From Clostridium intestinale DSM 6191 (GTDB taxonomy: Bacteria; Bacillota; Clostridia; Clostridiales; Clostridiaceae): a stretch of DNA of 64,000 nt. The notes under the pieces were generated by a model. That model was given only the letters and a program-made list of their open reading frames with translations. It was not told where the DNA came from and searched no databases. Below are positions 55,824 through 64,000 of the stretch, piece after piece. The DNA lies in the NCBI RefSeq assembly GCF_900130055.1, contig NZ_FQXU01000004.1, positions 372,001 to 436,000 of the forward strand. The letters run 5' to 3'. The first letter of the stretch is position 1, and every line of letters starts with the position of its first letter. A program made the translations under genes and the position numbers.

Positions 55824-56420
55824 TTATGAAGTAGCTGGAGGTATCTGTGAATTGTTTTGATTATTATCTACCCCATTATTATTTTCATTTCCTCCATCTT
55901 GAGGTTCGTTTTTAGGTTCCTCTACTGGTGGCTTGTTCTCAGGTTCCTTATTATCATCATTTTGTGGATTAGTACTTGGTGGAGTTTCTTCCTTTGTAGG
56001 GTTATCTGAATCCTCAGGTTTAGTACCACCGGTTTGATTTCCATCTGTGGAACTAGAACCCCCACTAGTATTACTATTCCCACTACCATTACTGCTGCTG
56101 TTACTAGAAGTGTTATTCTTATTTACATTAGTGTTAGAGTTTTTATTAGAATTATTAGTGTTAGTAGTTGATGTATTATTTTGATTGGTATTATCTTTTG
56201 GTTCTTCTTTTTTCTCATCTACCTTTACAGGTTCAACACTTTTATCTTCTTGTACCTTGTCCTCTTCTTTAGTTTTATCTTTATCTCCAGTATTAAGTTT
56301 AGTTCCTAACACACTATCTTTATCTACCTTTGTTGAATTATCAAAATATTTGTAGCCTCCAAAAATTGTTGCTACTATAACCAAAGCATATATAATTATT
56401 AAAAGTTTTTTCTTGTGCAT
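55824..56420 (-). CDS. Membrane-anchored, low-complexity extracellular protein
   Basis: A 198-residue protein with one N-terminal membrane segment (LLIIIYALVIVATIFGGYKY). Everything after it is disordered: an acidic Lys/Glu part, an Asn/Ser/Gly/Thr-rich part at about 78-130, and a Pro/Glu/Asn-rich end. It probably spans or decorates the cell wall. Function unknown. GGAGG precedes the ATG. Confidence 0.7.
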   Translation of the reverse strand: MHKKKLLIIIYALVIVATIFGGYKYFDNSTKVDKDSVLGTKLNTGDKDKTKEEDKVQEDKSVEPVKVDEKKEEPKDNTNQNNTSTTNTNNSNKNSNTNVNKNNTSSNSSSNGSGNSNTSGGSSSTDGNQTGGTKPEDSDNPTKEETPPSTNPQNDDNKEPENKPPVEEPKNEPQDGGNENNNGVDNNQNNSQIPPATS

Positions 56421-56510
56421 ATTTCCTCCAAATTCATCAAATTTTTACGTACAATTTATTAAATTATACCAATTAATGAATTAGATATGAAGGATTTTAA
56501 GTTATTTTTT

Positions 56511-57521
56511 CTATTCTTTAATATATTTTTTCATCAATTTATTTAAGCTTTCTATGGCGTTTCTAGGATTTGATGATATTGTGGTTTCTTTTGCAAGCAT
56601 AAATCCACTTACACCGCTTTTAATAAACCAATATATATCATTAACCTCAGCTGGTGATATTCCTATCCCTGTTGATATGGAATTAAATACATGTGTCGCT
56701 ATTATTAATTCTTTATCCTTACAACAATTTATTATTATTCTTTGTGCAATAGGGATATTTTCTATACCTATCTCGGGTACCAGATCTCCTCTCCCTATTA
56801 TGATTCCATCTGATTCTTCACTAATTTCTTTTATATTCTTTACACCTTTAATAGTCTCAATTTTAGCGAAAATTTTAGGGACTTTTTTTGATAACTCTAA
56901 AGCCATTTTATTTATATATTTTTTATATTTTATAAGACTTTCTTTATCTTCAATATATGAAAAGGCAATTGTATCAAATTCATTTTCTATACAGTACTCT
57001 ATATCCTTTTTATCCTTATTATTTAATGCACCTTTTTCTCTTATATACCCTTTTATATTACAGCTTTTTTCTCCTCTTACTAATCCACCTTTAACTACTT
57101 GTCCAATTACATATTCTTCTTGAATTTTTAGAACTTTTATTATTATACTTCCATCTTTTAAACTTATTTCTTTTGATTTTATTTTTTTAAACATATTCAA
57201 ATTAAGATTTAGAGGAATTAATTTATCCTTATCTTTAAAATTGTCTTCGTAAACCTCATGTGAGCAAAATCTAACTTGATCTCCTTCTTTTAATTTCATA
57301 GGAGCCTCTAAACCTCTCCATACCCTTATCTTGCTACCTTGTATGTCTCCTATAAGCTTTAAATCTATGTTACCTTCCTTTATTTCTTTAATGTTTTGAT
57401 TAAATAGCTCCTCGTCAAAGTGCGAGAAATTATATCTGACTGCAGTAGCACCATAACTTTTAATATCTTTAATGCTAGTCCCATCCAAGGTTTTTGGTCC
57501 TAAAGTTATAATTATATCCAT
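56511..57521 (-). CDS. Pyruvate-kinase-like barrel protein lacking the C-terminal domain
   Basis: A 336-residue protein related to pyruvate kinase (usually about 470 or more). It keeps ITLGPKTLD, RYNFSHFDEE, the B-domain, the metal/catalytic part IFAKIETIKGVKNIKEI, and GIIIGRGDLVPEIG. After the barrel (GVSGFMLAKETTISSNP) it stops, with no allosteric domain. The usual ATQMLESM is replaced by ATHVFNSI. It may be a divergent kinase or a regulatory paralogue rather than the glycolytic enzyme. Confidence 0.75.
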   Translation of the reverse strand: MDIIITLGPKTLDGTSIKDIKSYGATAVRYNFSHFDEELFNQNIKEIKEGNIDLKLIGDIQGSKIRVWRGLEAPMKLKEGDQVRFCSHEVYEDNFKDKDKLIPLNLNLNMFKKIKSKEISLKDGSIIIKVLKIQEEYVIGQVVKGGLVRGEKSCNIKGYIREKGALNNKDKKDIEYCIENEFDTIAFSYIEDKESLIKYKKYINKMALELSKKVPKIFAKIETIKGVKNIKEISEESDGIIIGRGDLVPEIGIENIPIAQRIIINCCKDKELIIATHVFNSISTGIGISPAEVNDIYWFIKSGVSGFMLAKETTISSNPRNAIESLNKLMKKYIKE

Positions 57522-57648
57522 ATAATCTCCTTAAAAAGTGCTTCATTTAATCCTATACTTATATAAATAAAATTATTACAAATTTAATGCACAATTTCTT
57601 AACATAATTGGCATTTGTACATATTATATTCATTAAGAGGGTGATTTT

Positions 57649-58098
57649 ATGCTTAAAACTATTAGAGATCTTAGAAGAGTTTGGCGCTCTTTATGCTTAT
57701 CAACTAAATTTTTGACGGTGATTTGCTTCGCTAGTTTATCTTATATGATAATAACAACTTTCTCCGTTAAAAGTATAAACAATTCTTCGGATGAAGCTAT
57801 TCGTTCAATAATGTTATCAATTTTTGGATATATCTTTGGTCAAAGCAACAACTCAGTTATAGAAAGTATTGGTAGCAGGAGATTTAGAATTTATGTTGCT
57901 GGTTTTGTAGCCTTAATTACAACATTAATATTAATTATTAGTGAATTCACTTTCACTAACCTAAATTCTGCTCCTATAGGTGAATTTAAAAATCTATTGT
58001 TTGCTTCAGTCGGATTTCTAACCTCAATGTCTAAAGCCTTAAGTGATGTCGAGGACAAAAACTATTTATCAAAATCTAAAAAAAACGATCTTTGCTAA
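57649..58098 (+). CDS. Hypothetical membrane protein, 149 residues
   Basis: A basic N-terminus (KTIRDLRRVWRS) is followed by membrane segments at about 20-38, 80-102 and possibly 115-128. AGAGGGTG precedes the ATG. No family recognised. It is divergent from the pyruvate-kinase-like gene. Confidence 0.6.
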   Translation: MLKTIRDLRRVWRSLCLSTKFLTVICFASLSYMIITTFSVKSINNSSDEAIRSIMLSIFGYIFGQSNNSVIESIGSRRFRIYVAGFVALITTLILIISEFTFTNLNSAPIGEFKNLLFASVGFLTSMSKALSDVEDKNYLSKSKKNDLC

Positions 58099-58107
58099 TT
58101 TTATCCT

Positions 58108-58132
58108 AAGTCCGTAGTCTCACTACGGACTT
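58108..58132. terminator. Bidirectional terminator
   Basis: AAGTCCGTAGT / ACTACGGACTT with a three-base loop, followed by TTA. It lies between two convergent genes. Confidence 0.85.
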
Positions 58133-58139
58133 TTATACA

Positions 58140-58580
58140 TCAACTGTCCTTTAGTGACAGCAGTGCCTTAATAACATAATCTGCTATTTTTTTAAGTTCT
58201 AATTCTTTAAGGTGTATATCTAAAAATACAACACTTCCCTTAATATTTTTTATAAGATAATAATTAAGCCCTTCAATATATTTTATATTTTCACTATTAA
58301 AAAGTTCTTTTTCTTCATGTAAACTTTCATATAATTCTAGAGATTTAACACTTCTATCTCCATAAAAAATCAATCTATTTTCTACATCTTCACTTATATC
58401 TAATTTAATATAGAAGTCTACTCTTGTTTGATTAGCTAACAGTACCTTTTTAACTAACAAATCTCCTTTATTGTAGTATTCAAGCTTATCCATAGATATA
58501 ATTGTATGTCCTTCCTCACTTAAGGCTTTCCCAATTTTTTCTCTTAAAAAGTCTGATTTAATATCCAAGCCATACTTCAT
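58140..58580 (-). CDS. Hypothetical protein, possibly a degenerate amidase_3-like domain
   Basis: A 146-residue protein. The order of segments (DFLREKIGKALSEEGH; NQTRVDFYIKLDISED; KSLELYESLHEEKE; IKGSVVFLDIHLKELELKKI) recalls a cut-down N-acetylmuramoyl-L-alanine amidase fold. The zinc-binding His and Glu are not clearly kept and there is no signal peptide. Function unknown; the amidase link is a weak inference. AGGAGG-type site AGGAATCC precedes the start. Confidence 0.45.
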   Translation of the reverse strand: MKYGLDIKSDFLREKIGKALSEEGHTIISMDKLEYYNKGDLLVKKVLLANQTRVDFYIKLDISEDVENRLIFYGDRSVKSLELYESLHEEKELFNSENIKYIEGLNYYLIKNIKGSVVFLDIHLKELELKKIADYVIKALLSLKDS

Positions 58581-58694
58581 ATATGGATTCCTCCATAATT
58601 CACTTTATTAATATATTATGTATTTAATGTAAAAAGGTTCTAAGAAGTTACATATATTAATAAATTATAATAAAGTACACTAAAAGGAGTTCAT

Positions 58695-59195
58695 ATGAGA
58701 AAGATTTTTTATGTTACATTTTTATTTATATGTTTATTCTTTTTGTCAGGCTGTAGTTTTAATAGTTCGCAATACATAAACTTAAAATCTAAGCCCTCAA
58801 ATGATTATTATACTCAAGAATTAAATAATGCTTTAAATAGTTCTGAAGACTTTTCTTTAGTTGTCTTTGATTCAAATTATTACAAACAAATGCCGGTAGA
58901 TGACGAAGATAAGAAATCTTTTAAGGCTTTTCTTAAATCCATAAAAGATGATAATTTTACTGAAGAAGCAATTGATAGCAGTAAAAAATGCCTATTTAGA
59001 GTTTATGTTACAATAGATAATACTAAGTATCAAATCAAGGTATTCCAAGATCAGTATGTATCTATAGCTCCTTGGGATGGAGTATTTAAGGAAGATGTAT
59101 TAAAAGAGGAATCTATTCCTCTTGGAAATAAACTTACTACTTTCTGTAACTATATATTAGATAAAAACAATAGTAATACTTCAAAGAAAAACTAA
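58695..59195 (+). CDS. Lipoprotein, possibly DUF4883 family
   Basis: A 166-residue protein with a lipoprotein signal peptide (FYVTFLFICLFFLSGC; lipobox LSGC, lipid on Cys20). The mature part is a small alpha/beta domain (FSLVVFDSNYYKQMPVDDED, RVYVTIDNTKYQIKVF). It resembles the clostridial DUF4883 lipoproteins from memory. AAGGAG precedes the ATG. Confidence 0.7.
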   Translation: MRKIFYVTFLFICLFFLSGCSFNSSQYINLKSKPSNDYYTQELNNALNSSEDFSLVVFDSNYYKQMPVDDEDKKSFKAFLKSIKDDNFTEEAIDSSKKCLFRVYVTIDNTKYQIKVFQDQYVSIAPWDGVFKEDVLKEESIPLGNKLTTFCNYILDKNNSNTSKKN

Positions 59196-59220
59196 AAGGT
59201 AGCCCTAAAGCTACCTTTTT
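59194..59220. terminator. Bidirectional terminator
   Basis: AAAAGGTAGC / GCTACCTTTTT with loop CCTAAA. It ends both the lipoprotein gene and the convergent folate operon. Confidence 0.9.
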
Positions 59221-60043
59221 AACTTTCCTGTTTTTTCAAATCCTCTAATAGTTCAAAAACTCTTTTGTTTTTTAGGGGATGTAAAAAATACGGACTTATT
59301 TCATTTATAGGTTCTAGTACAAACTCTCTTAAATGCATTCTAGGATGAGGTAATATAATATACTCATCATTAGATATAATATCATCCATAAATATAATAT
59401 CTAAGTCTATGCTTCTAGGCCCCCATCTAAGAATCCTTTCTCTTTTTAATCCCTTTTCGATATCCAAAAGAAGCTCCATAAGTTCCCTTGGAGACAATAT
59501 AGTTTCTATTTCTATTGCTCCATTTAAGAACTCTTCCTGCTCTGTATATCCCCAAGGCTCTGTTACTATATAACTTGAAGTTTTAGTTATTCTGCAAAAA
59601 TCATTTTCCCCTATTTGTTTAATTGCATTATCTAAATTGTCTTTTTTATCACCTAGATTTGAACCTAAGGCAATTATTGCTTTTCTTCTTACCCTAGTTA
59701 TTTCTACACTTACAGTATCTAAACTTCTATGTATAGGTGCCCAAGGTTTTTTTATTGAAACCTTAGCTTCTTTTACTATGGGATATTCTAATAGTATAAA
59801 TTCACAAGTCTTATTGCATGCTGTCTCTATTAAATCATAGCTTACTTTTTTAAATTCCTCTTCTACCTTATGAGAAAGTTCTCCATAGTGTACAGATGTA
59901 ACTAAATCCCCTGTTTTTCCTGGGGTTTTTAAATCTAATCCTAATTCAATAGAAATTAAAAATTTCTGCCCTAATTTTTTTTCTTCTTTAAAAACTCCAT
60001 GGTATGCAAATACCTCTAAATCTTTTATATAAATCTTATCCAT
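59219..60043 (-). CDS. folBK: Bifunctional dihydroneopterin aldolase / HPPK (FolB-FolK fusion)
   Basis: A 274-residue fusion. Residues 1-118 are FolB (KDLEVFAYHGVFKEEKKLGQ, VHYGELSHKVEE). Residues 120-274 are FolK (IALGSNLGDKKDNL, ITKTSSYIVTEPWG, RWGPRSIDLDIIF, LPHPRMHLREFVL). The two steps are consecutive in folate synthesis. ATG 60043 follows AAAGGTG; the gene begins 4 bases after the folP stop and is the last of the operon. Confidence 0.95.
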   Translation of the reverse strand: MDKIYIKDLEVFAYHGVFKEEKKLGQKFLISIELGLDLKTPGKTGDLVTSVHYGELSHKVEEEFKKVSYDLIETACNKTCEFILLEYPIVKEAKVSIKKPWAPIHRSLDTVSVEITRVRRKAIIALGSNLGDKKDNLDNAIKQIGENDFCRITKTSSYIVTEPWGYTEQEEFLNGAIEIETILSPRELMELLLDIEKGLKRERILRWGPRSIDLDIIFMDDIISNDEYIILPHPRMHLREFVLEPINEISPYFLHPLKNKRVFELLEDLKKQES

Positions 60044-60047
60044 GTAC

Positions 60048-60860
60048 TCACCTTTTTCTTCTAATAATAGCATCAGTCATTTGTGCTGCTCTTTTATTTT
60101 CTTTTACATCATGGACTCTTACAAAATCATAACCCTTCATTATCCCAACTACAGTAGTTGCTATAGTCCCTTCAACTCGTTCTTCTGTAGGTAAATCTAA
60201 GGTTAAGCCTATCATTGATTTTCTTGAAGTAGCTAAAAGCATAGGATATCCTAAATCTAAAAACTTCTCTAAATTGTGCATAACTTCTATATTATGCTCA
60301 TAGGTTTTGCCAAAACCTATACCTGGATCTAAAATTATATTTTCTTTTTTAACTCCGGCCTCTAAAGCAATATTTATACTTTCTTGAAGTTCAAGGTGCA
60401 TGTCTTCTATTATATTGTCATATTCTTTTTCACTTTTATTGTGCATAAGACAACATGGCACATTGTATTTAGCAGCAACCTTCGCCATATTTAAATCTTT
60501 TTTAAATCCCCAAACATCATTAATTAAATCTGCTCCAGCTTTAACAGCTTCTTCTGCAACTTTTGACTTATATGTATCTATAGATATAGCTATATCATAT
60601 TTTTCTTTTATTGCTTTTATAACAGGTACTACTCTAGCTATCTCATCATCTTCTTCAACGTATAAAAATCCAGGTCTAGTAGACTCTCCTCCTATGTCGA
60701 TTATGTCTACTCCCTCTTCTACAAGCTTATCTACCTGCTCTAAGGCTTTAGCTAAGGTATTAAACTTTCCTCCATCAGAAAAAGAATCTGGAGTAACATT
60801 CAATATCCCCATTATGAAAGTTCTTTCACCTAAGTTAAATTCTTTAGTACCTATTTTCAT
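60048..60860 (-). CDS. folP: Dihydropteroate synthase
   Basis: A 270-residue enzyme with GILNVTPDSFSDGG, GGESTRPG, and LDPGIGFGKTYEHN. It joins pABA to the pterin diphosphate. ATG 60860 lies 8 bases after AGGAG; the GTG at 60869 overlaps that site. It sits between the HD protein and folBK. Confidence 0.96.
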   Translation of the reverse strand: MKIGTKEFNLGERTFIMGILNVTPDSFSDGGKFNTLAKALEQVDKLVEEGVDIIDIGGESTRPGFLYVEEDDEIARVVPVIKAIKEKYDIAISIDTYKSKVAEEAVKAGADLINDVWGFKKDLNMAKVAAKYNVPCCLMHNKSEKEYDNIIEDMHLELQESINIALEAGVKKENIILDPGIGFGKTYEHNIEVMHNLEKFLDLGYPMLLATSRKSMIGLTLDLPTEERVEGTIATTVVGIMKGYDFVRVHDVKENKRAAQMTDAIIRRKR

Positions 60861-60871
60861 TAATTTCACTC

Positions 60872-61348
60872 CTAGTACTTAATCTTTAAATTCTTCTTTT
60901 CATCTTTCCAGTTACATAGAGATTTTGAAGGACAGTTATAACATTCTCTAGAAACTTTATCACCTTCATACATAAGCTTACCTATAATAGATGCTTTTTC
61001 ATTTTTTCTATGACCTATAATTCCATCTTCTATTAACCTATGCTCCTCTAAGCTAAATTTAATATCTTTAATTATCGCTTTAGCTATTTCATAAGAAGCT
61101 ATTTCATGAGGGGTTCCATTTTCATATTGCTCCCCTCTTCCTATGTCATGCAAAAGTGCAATAGTATATATTATTTCTTTAGAAAATCCTAAATTTCTCT
61201 CTAAATTAATTATGTAACATATCCTAGCCACATTAATAAAATGCTCTAAGTCGTGCTTACAAAAGATCCTGTCTTTTTCTAAAGCTTTAATCTTGGTTAA
61301 ATTCTCTTTATATATAGGATTATTTAAAATCTCATTAACTCTATCCAT
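60872..61348 (-). CDS. HD-domain phosphohydrolase in the folate operon
   Basis: A 158-residue HD protein: His in [13 protein letters not shown], the HD pair in ALLHDIGRG, and further His in TPHEIAS and IGHRKNE. Two CxxC-like pairs lie at the end ([12 protein letters not shown]). It overlaps the end of folE by 8 bases and precedes folP, so it is co-translated with folate enzymes. It may supply the missing dihydroneopterin triphosphate phosphatase step, since no Nudix or other phosphatase is seen here. Confidence 0.82.
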   Translation of the reverse strand: MDRVNEILNNPIYKENLTKIKALEKDRIFCKHDLEHFINVARICYIINLERNLGFSKEIIYTIALLHDIGRGEQYENGTPHEIASYEIAKAIIKDIKFSLEEHRLIEDGIIGHRKNEKASIIGKLMYEGDKVSRECYNCPSKSLCNWKDEKKNLKIKY

Positions 61349-61898
61349 TAATAAGTTCCCTTACTTCTCGTCTAAGCTCTGCATCTTCTTCAAAAACCCC
61401 TCTATAACTATAGGTTATTGTCTTTGTACCTGGCTTTTTAACACCTCTCATAGTCATACACATGTGTTCACCCTCAACCAAAACCATAACTCCCTTTGGT
61501 TTTAAATACGCCATAAGTGCATCACAAACTTCAGATGTCAGCCTTTCTTGTAGTTGTGGTTTTTTAGAATAGATTTCTACACATCTTGCAAGTTTAGATA
61601 ACCCTGCAACTTTTCCATTTGGTATATAAGCTATATGTGCTTTTCCAAAGAAGGGAACTAGATGATGCTCACACATAGAATAATAAGTTATATCCTTCTC
61701 TATTACTAAATCATCTCTTTCTACTGTAAAAGTCTTTTCTAAATGCTCTTTAGCTGTTTTACCTATTCCATCAAATATTTCTTCATACATCTTAGCTATT
61801 CTTAATGGTGTTTCCTTAAGTCCCTCTCTCTCAGGATCTTCTCCTATAGCCTCTAACATCATCCTAACAGCTTCTTCTATTTTGTTTTTATCAATCAT
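61341..61898 (-). CDS. folE: GTP cyclohydrolase I
   Basis: A 185-residue FolE with zinc ligands in [11 protein letters not shown] and [12 protein letters not shown] and the conserved [14 protein letters not shown] and QERLTSE. It makes dihydroneopterin triphosphate, the first step of folate synthesis. It starts directly after pabC and overlaps the HD gene. Confidence 0.96.
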   Translation of the reverse strand: MIDKNKIEEAVRMMLEAIGEDPEREGLKETPLRIAKMYEEIFDGIGKTAKEHLEKTFTVERDDLVIEKDITYYSMCEHHLVPFFGKAHIAYIPNGKVAGLSKLARCVEIYSKKPQLQERLTSEVCDALMAYLKPKGVMVLVEGEHMCMTMRGVKKPGTKTITYSYRGVFEEDAELRREVRELING

Positions 61899-62660
61899 TT
61901 ATGCCCCTCCATTTTCTTTCAAAAATGTTTTATATCTTTCTATTATATTGTTTGTTATTTTTCCCTTATAAAGTTTATTATCTTTAATTCTGTTTATCCA
62001 CATTACTCCTACTAAAGAGTTAGTTATAAAAACTTCTTCTGCAAGTAATAAATCCTGAGCTCTAAACTCTCCCTCTTGAACATCATAATTATTTATTAAC
62101 CATTGTCTCATAATCCCATCTAATAATCCACAAGAAAGAGATGGTGTGAAGATTTTTTCTTCTTTTATAAAAAATATATTACTCAAAGTTCCTTCTGAAA
62201 TTTTCCCTTTACTATTTATAAGAAGCATTTCATTAAATCCCTTTTTTAAGCCCTCATCTCTTATATGTAGGTTTTCATAATAACAGGTAGATTTAATTGA
62301 GGTTAAAAAAGCATTAGAGTCCTTTATTATCTCTGATATGCCTAAGGAAAAACCTTTATCATAATCCTCTTTTTTATAGGGTATATCCCTTAAAGAAATT
62401 ATATTATTTTTAGGAGTAATTGTTATCTTTAGAGCCTTATTTTTTATATTATCTTTTTCAATTATGTCTACTACTTCATTATAATTAATCTCTTTATCTA
62501 TAGATAATTTTTTTAGAGAAGTATTTAATCTTTTTAGATGTTCTTTTAGCATAACTGGCTTTTCAAGTATCAATATTGTTTCAAATACACCTTTTCCAAA
62601 AAATATTCCTTCATCTATATCTATCTTAGATTCACCTTTATAAACCTTTATCAAATCCAT
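61899..62660 (-). CDS. pabC: Aminodeoxychorismate lyase
   Basis: A 253-residue fold-type IV PLP enzyme. The PLP lysine is in TSIKSTCYYENLH, and NEMLLINSKGKISEGTLSNIFF is the cofactor region. It releases pABA from aminodeoxychorismate. It abuts pabB and folE without spacers, showing translational coupling. Confidence 0.92.
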   Translation of the reverse strand: MDLIKVYKGESKIDIDEGIFFGKGVFETILILEKPVMLKEHLKRLNTSLKKLSIDKEINYNEVVDIIEKDNIKNKALKITITPKNNIISLRDIPYKKEDYDKGFSLGISEIIKDSNAFLTSIKSTCYYENLHIRDEGLKKGFNEMLLINSKGKISEGTLSNIFFIKEEKIFTPSLSCGLLDGIMRQWLINNYDVQEGEFRAQDLLLAEEVFITNSLVGVMWINRIKDNKLYKGKITNNIIERYKTFLKENGGA

Positions 62661-64000
62661 TTATAATACCTTCATTAGAGCCTTTCCTTTATCTAAAGTC
62701 TCCTCATATTCTGACTCCTCTAAAGAGTCGTAGGTTATCCCGCCACCTACTCCAAAATAAGCTTTATCCTTTTGTTTTATTATTGTTCTTATTACAATAT
62801 TAAAATCGCTATTTCCTCTAAAGTCAATATATCCAATTGAACCTGTATACAAGCCTCTTTCTAGCTTTTCTAGCTCATGAATTATTTCCATAGCCCTAAG
62901 CTTAGGTGCTCCTGTAATAGACCCTCCTGGAAATGTTGCCTTTAGTAATGAAAAAATATCTTCCTTTTCTCTTAGTTCTCCGACTATTTTGGATACTAAA
63001 TGAAAAACAGTAGAATATTCCTCTATTTTAAATAATTCTTCAACCTTAACTGAATGAGGTTTACACACCTTACTTAAATCATTTCTTTCTAAATCTACTA
63101 TCATTAAAAGTTCAGCTTTATCTTTCTCTGAATTTTCAAGTTCTCTCCTGTTTTTTTCATCTTCTTCTAAGGTTTTCCCTCTTTTTCTAGTTCCCTTTAT
63201 AGGTTTTGTTTCAACTTTACCTCTATTATTTAGCTTTAGAAATCTTTCTGGGGAAGATGATATTACTTCAAATCCATCTAGGTTCATATATGCTGAAAAT
63301 GGAGCAGGATTAATTTCTCTTAATTTTCTATATGTATAAAAAGAATCTTCACTGTTTTCACAGCAAAAGTTTTGAGTCATATTTGCTATATAAATATGTC
63401 CATCCACTATATAATCCTTCATCTTGCTAATAGCTTTTAAATAGTCTTCTTTATAAAAATTAGATGTAAATTTATTTGTATTAAAACTAAATTTCTCATC
63501 TTTAGTTTTAATTATCTTATGTATTTTATCTTCTATTTCTTTTAAGCTAATTTTTCTATCTTTTAAAATCCCTCTAGAAGTTACATATGTTTTGTTTTTA
63601 CTCAAATCTTTGACTATTATATTATCATAAAAAACAAAATAAATTTCAGGAATTTCTATATTTTTTTTACTTACTCCCTCTATCCCTTCAATTCTTTTTC
63701 CATAATCATAAGAAATATATCCTATTGTCCCTGAAACTAAGGGAATTTTGTTATCTATTTCTATCTTATAAGCTTCAGTTAATTCTCTTAATTTTTCTAA
63801 AGGATCAGATTCAAATTTTTCTATTTCTTCATCTTTAATTATTTCTCCAAATTCACCAAACCATTTAAATATTAAAAAGGGATTTACTCCAATAAATGAA
63901 AACTTTGATAATTCCTTATCTTCTTTAGAGGAATCTAACATTATATTATTTCGACTATTAAAATGTGCATATATTTCTGCGATATTTAAAGAAGTTTCTA
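62661..64000 (-). CDS. pabB: Aminodeoxychorismate synthase component I, 5' end outside the window
   Basis: At least 446 codons; the frame continues past the window edge (ETSLNIAEIYAHFNSRNNIM precedes MLDSSKEDKE), so the ATG at 63941 is internal. Chorismate-binding motifs are present: EVISSSPERFL, VETKPIKGTRKRG, and FPGGSITGAPKLRAMEII. It makes aminodeoxychorismate from chorismate and ammonia, with a glutaminase (PabA) expected upstream. It heads the visible pabB-pabC-folE-HD-folP-folBK operon. Confidence 0.95.
   Translation of the reverse strand, partial: ETSLNIAEIYAHFNSRNNIMLDSSKEDKELSKFSFIGVNPFLIFKWFGEFGEIIKDEEIEKFESDPLEKLRELTEAYKIEIDNKIPLVSGTIGYISYDYGKRIEGIEGVSKKNIEIPEIYFVFYDNIIVKDLSKNKTYVTSRGILKDRKISLKEIEDKIHKIIKTKDEKFSFNTNKFTSNFYKEDYLKAISKMKDYIVDGHIYIANMTQNFCCENSEDSFYTYRKLREINPAPFSAYMNLDGFEVISSSPERFLKLNNRGKVETKPIKGTRKRGKTLEEDEKNRRELENSEKDKAELLMIVDLERNDLSKVCKPHSVKVEELFKIEEYSTVFHLVSKIVGELREKEDIFSLLKATFPGGSITGAPKLRAMEIIHELEKLERGLYTGSIGYIDFRGNSDFNIVIRTIIKQKDKAYFGVGGGITYDSLEESEYEETLDKGKALMKVL

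Noticed and set aside
62661..63941. Complete pabB starting at ATG 63941
   Set aside because: The same frame continues upstream to the window edge with PabB-like residues, so the real start is outside.

Overview
The window reads as the chromosome of a low-G+C, spore-forming, anaerobic firmicute, most likely Clostridium sensu stricto. Strong AGGAGG-type ribosome binding sites, AT-rich intergenic DNA, a BclA-like collagen spore-surface protein, PTS-centred sugar uptake, SEDS-like proteins and a clostridial folate cluster all point that way. The species cannot be set from the sequence alone.

Layout. 1-1.0 kb: a VanR-like response regulator and the start of its sensor kinase. 1.2-2.9 kb: a ribbon-helix-helix-like protein followed by YvrJ, DUF1659 and DUF2922 genes, with three copies of a covarying RNA hairpin in front of them. 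2.9-12.3 kb: a minus-strand beta-glucoside/chitobiose-type operon (LevR-like regulator, PTS IIC-IIB-IIA, ChbG deacetylase, esterase, ROK kinase, GH1 phospho-beta-glucosidase). 12.3-16.1 kb: a second PTS operon under LicT antitermination (EIIA, LicT, EIIBC, metallo-hydrolase) with a clear promoter-RAT-terminator leader and a second RAT inside the operon. 16.2-17.3 kb: VOC and GNAT proteins. 17.5-22.9 kb: a flavodoxin-fold reductase, an Fe-S old-yellow-enzyme reductase and a PhlG/phloretin-hydrolase-like enzyme, divergent from a PucR regulator; this looks like gut-type flavonoid catabolism.

23-34.8 kb is accessory: a stop-interrupted DUF2947-like gene, a TPR-like protein, a PadR-controlled pair of SEDS-like membrane proteins with a 32-bp palindromic operator, a MarR regulator and PAF-acetylhydrolase-like enzyme, twin secreted proteins, the collagen-like protein, and an AraC/GyrI regulator split into two genes. 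34.9-37.4 kb is a phage-type replication remnant (DnaC-like, DnaD-like, XRE repressor). 38.4-47.8 kb is a defence island: a tightly coupled four-gene McrB-like system, AbiH, and an SMC-like ATPase, separated by decaying genes. 48-55.5 kb holds single small genes almost all on the minus strand (transglutaminase-like, GNATs, truncated Rpn, FlaR-like kinase, hydrolase, DUF4177, SnoaL-like) separated by dispersed repeats and gene fossils. It ends at a tRNA-Leu(CAA).

55.8-64 kb returns to core genes: a pyruvate-kinase-like barrel protein, a lipoprotein and the folate/pABA operon pabB-pabC-folE-HD protein-folP-folBK.

Main themes: two carbohydrate PTS operons with distinct control logic; a candidate polyphenol-degrading operon; a compact McrB-like defence operon; and several families of dispersed intergenic repeats, including a roughly 70-137-nt structured repeat present three times. 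At least four frames are broken by in-frame stops and one by a frameshift, showing active gene decay in the accessory part.
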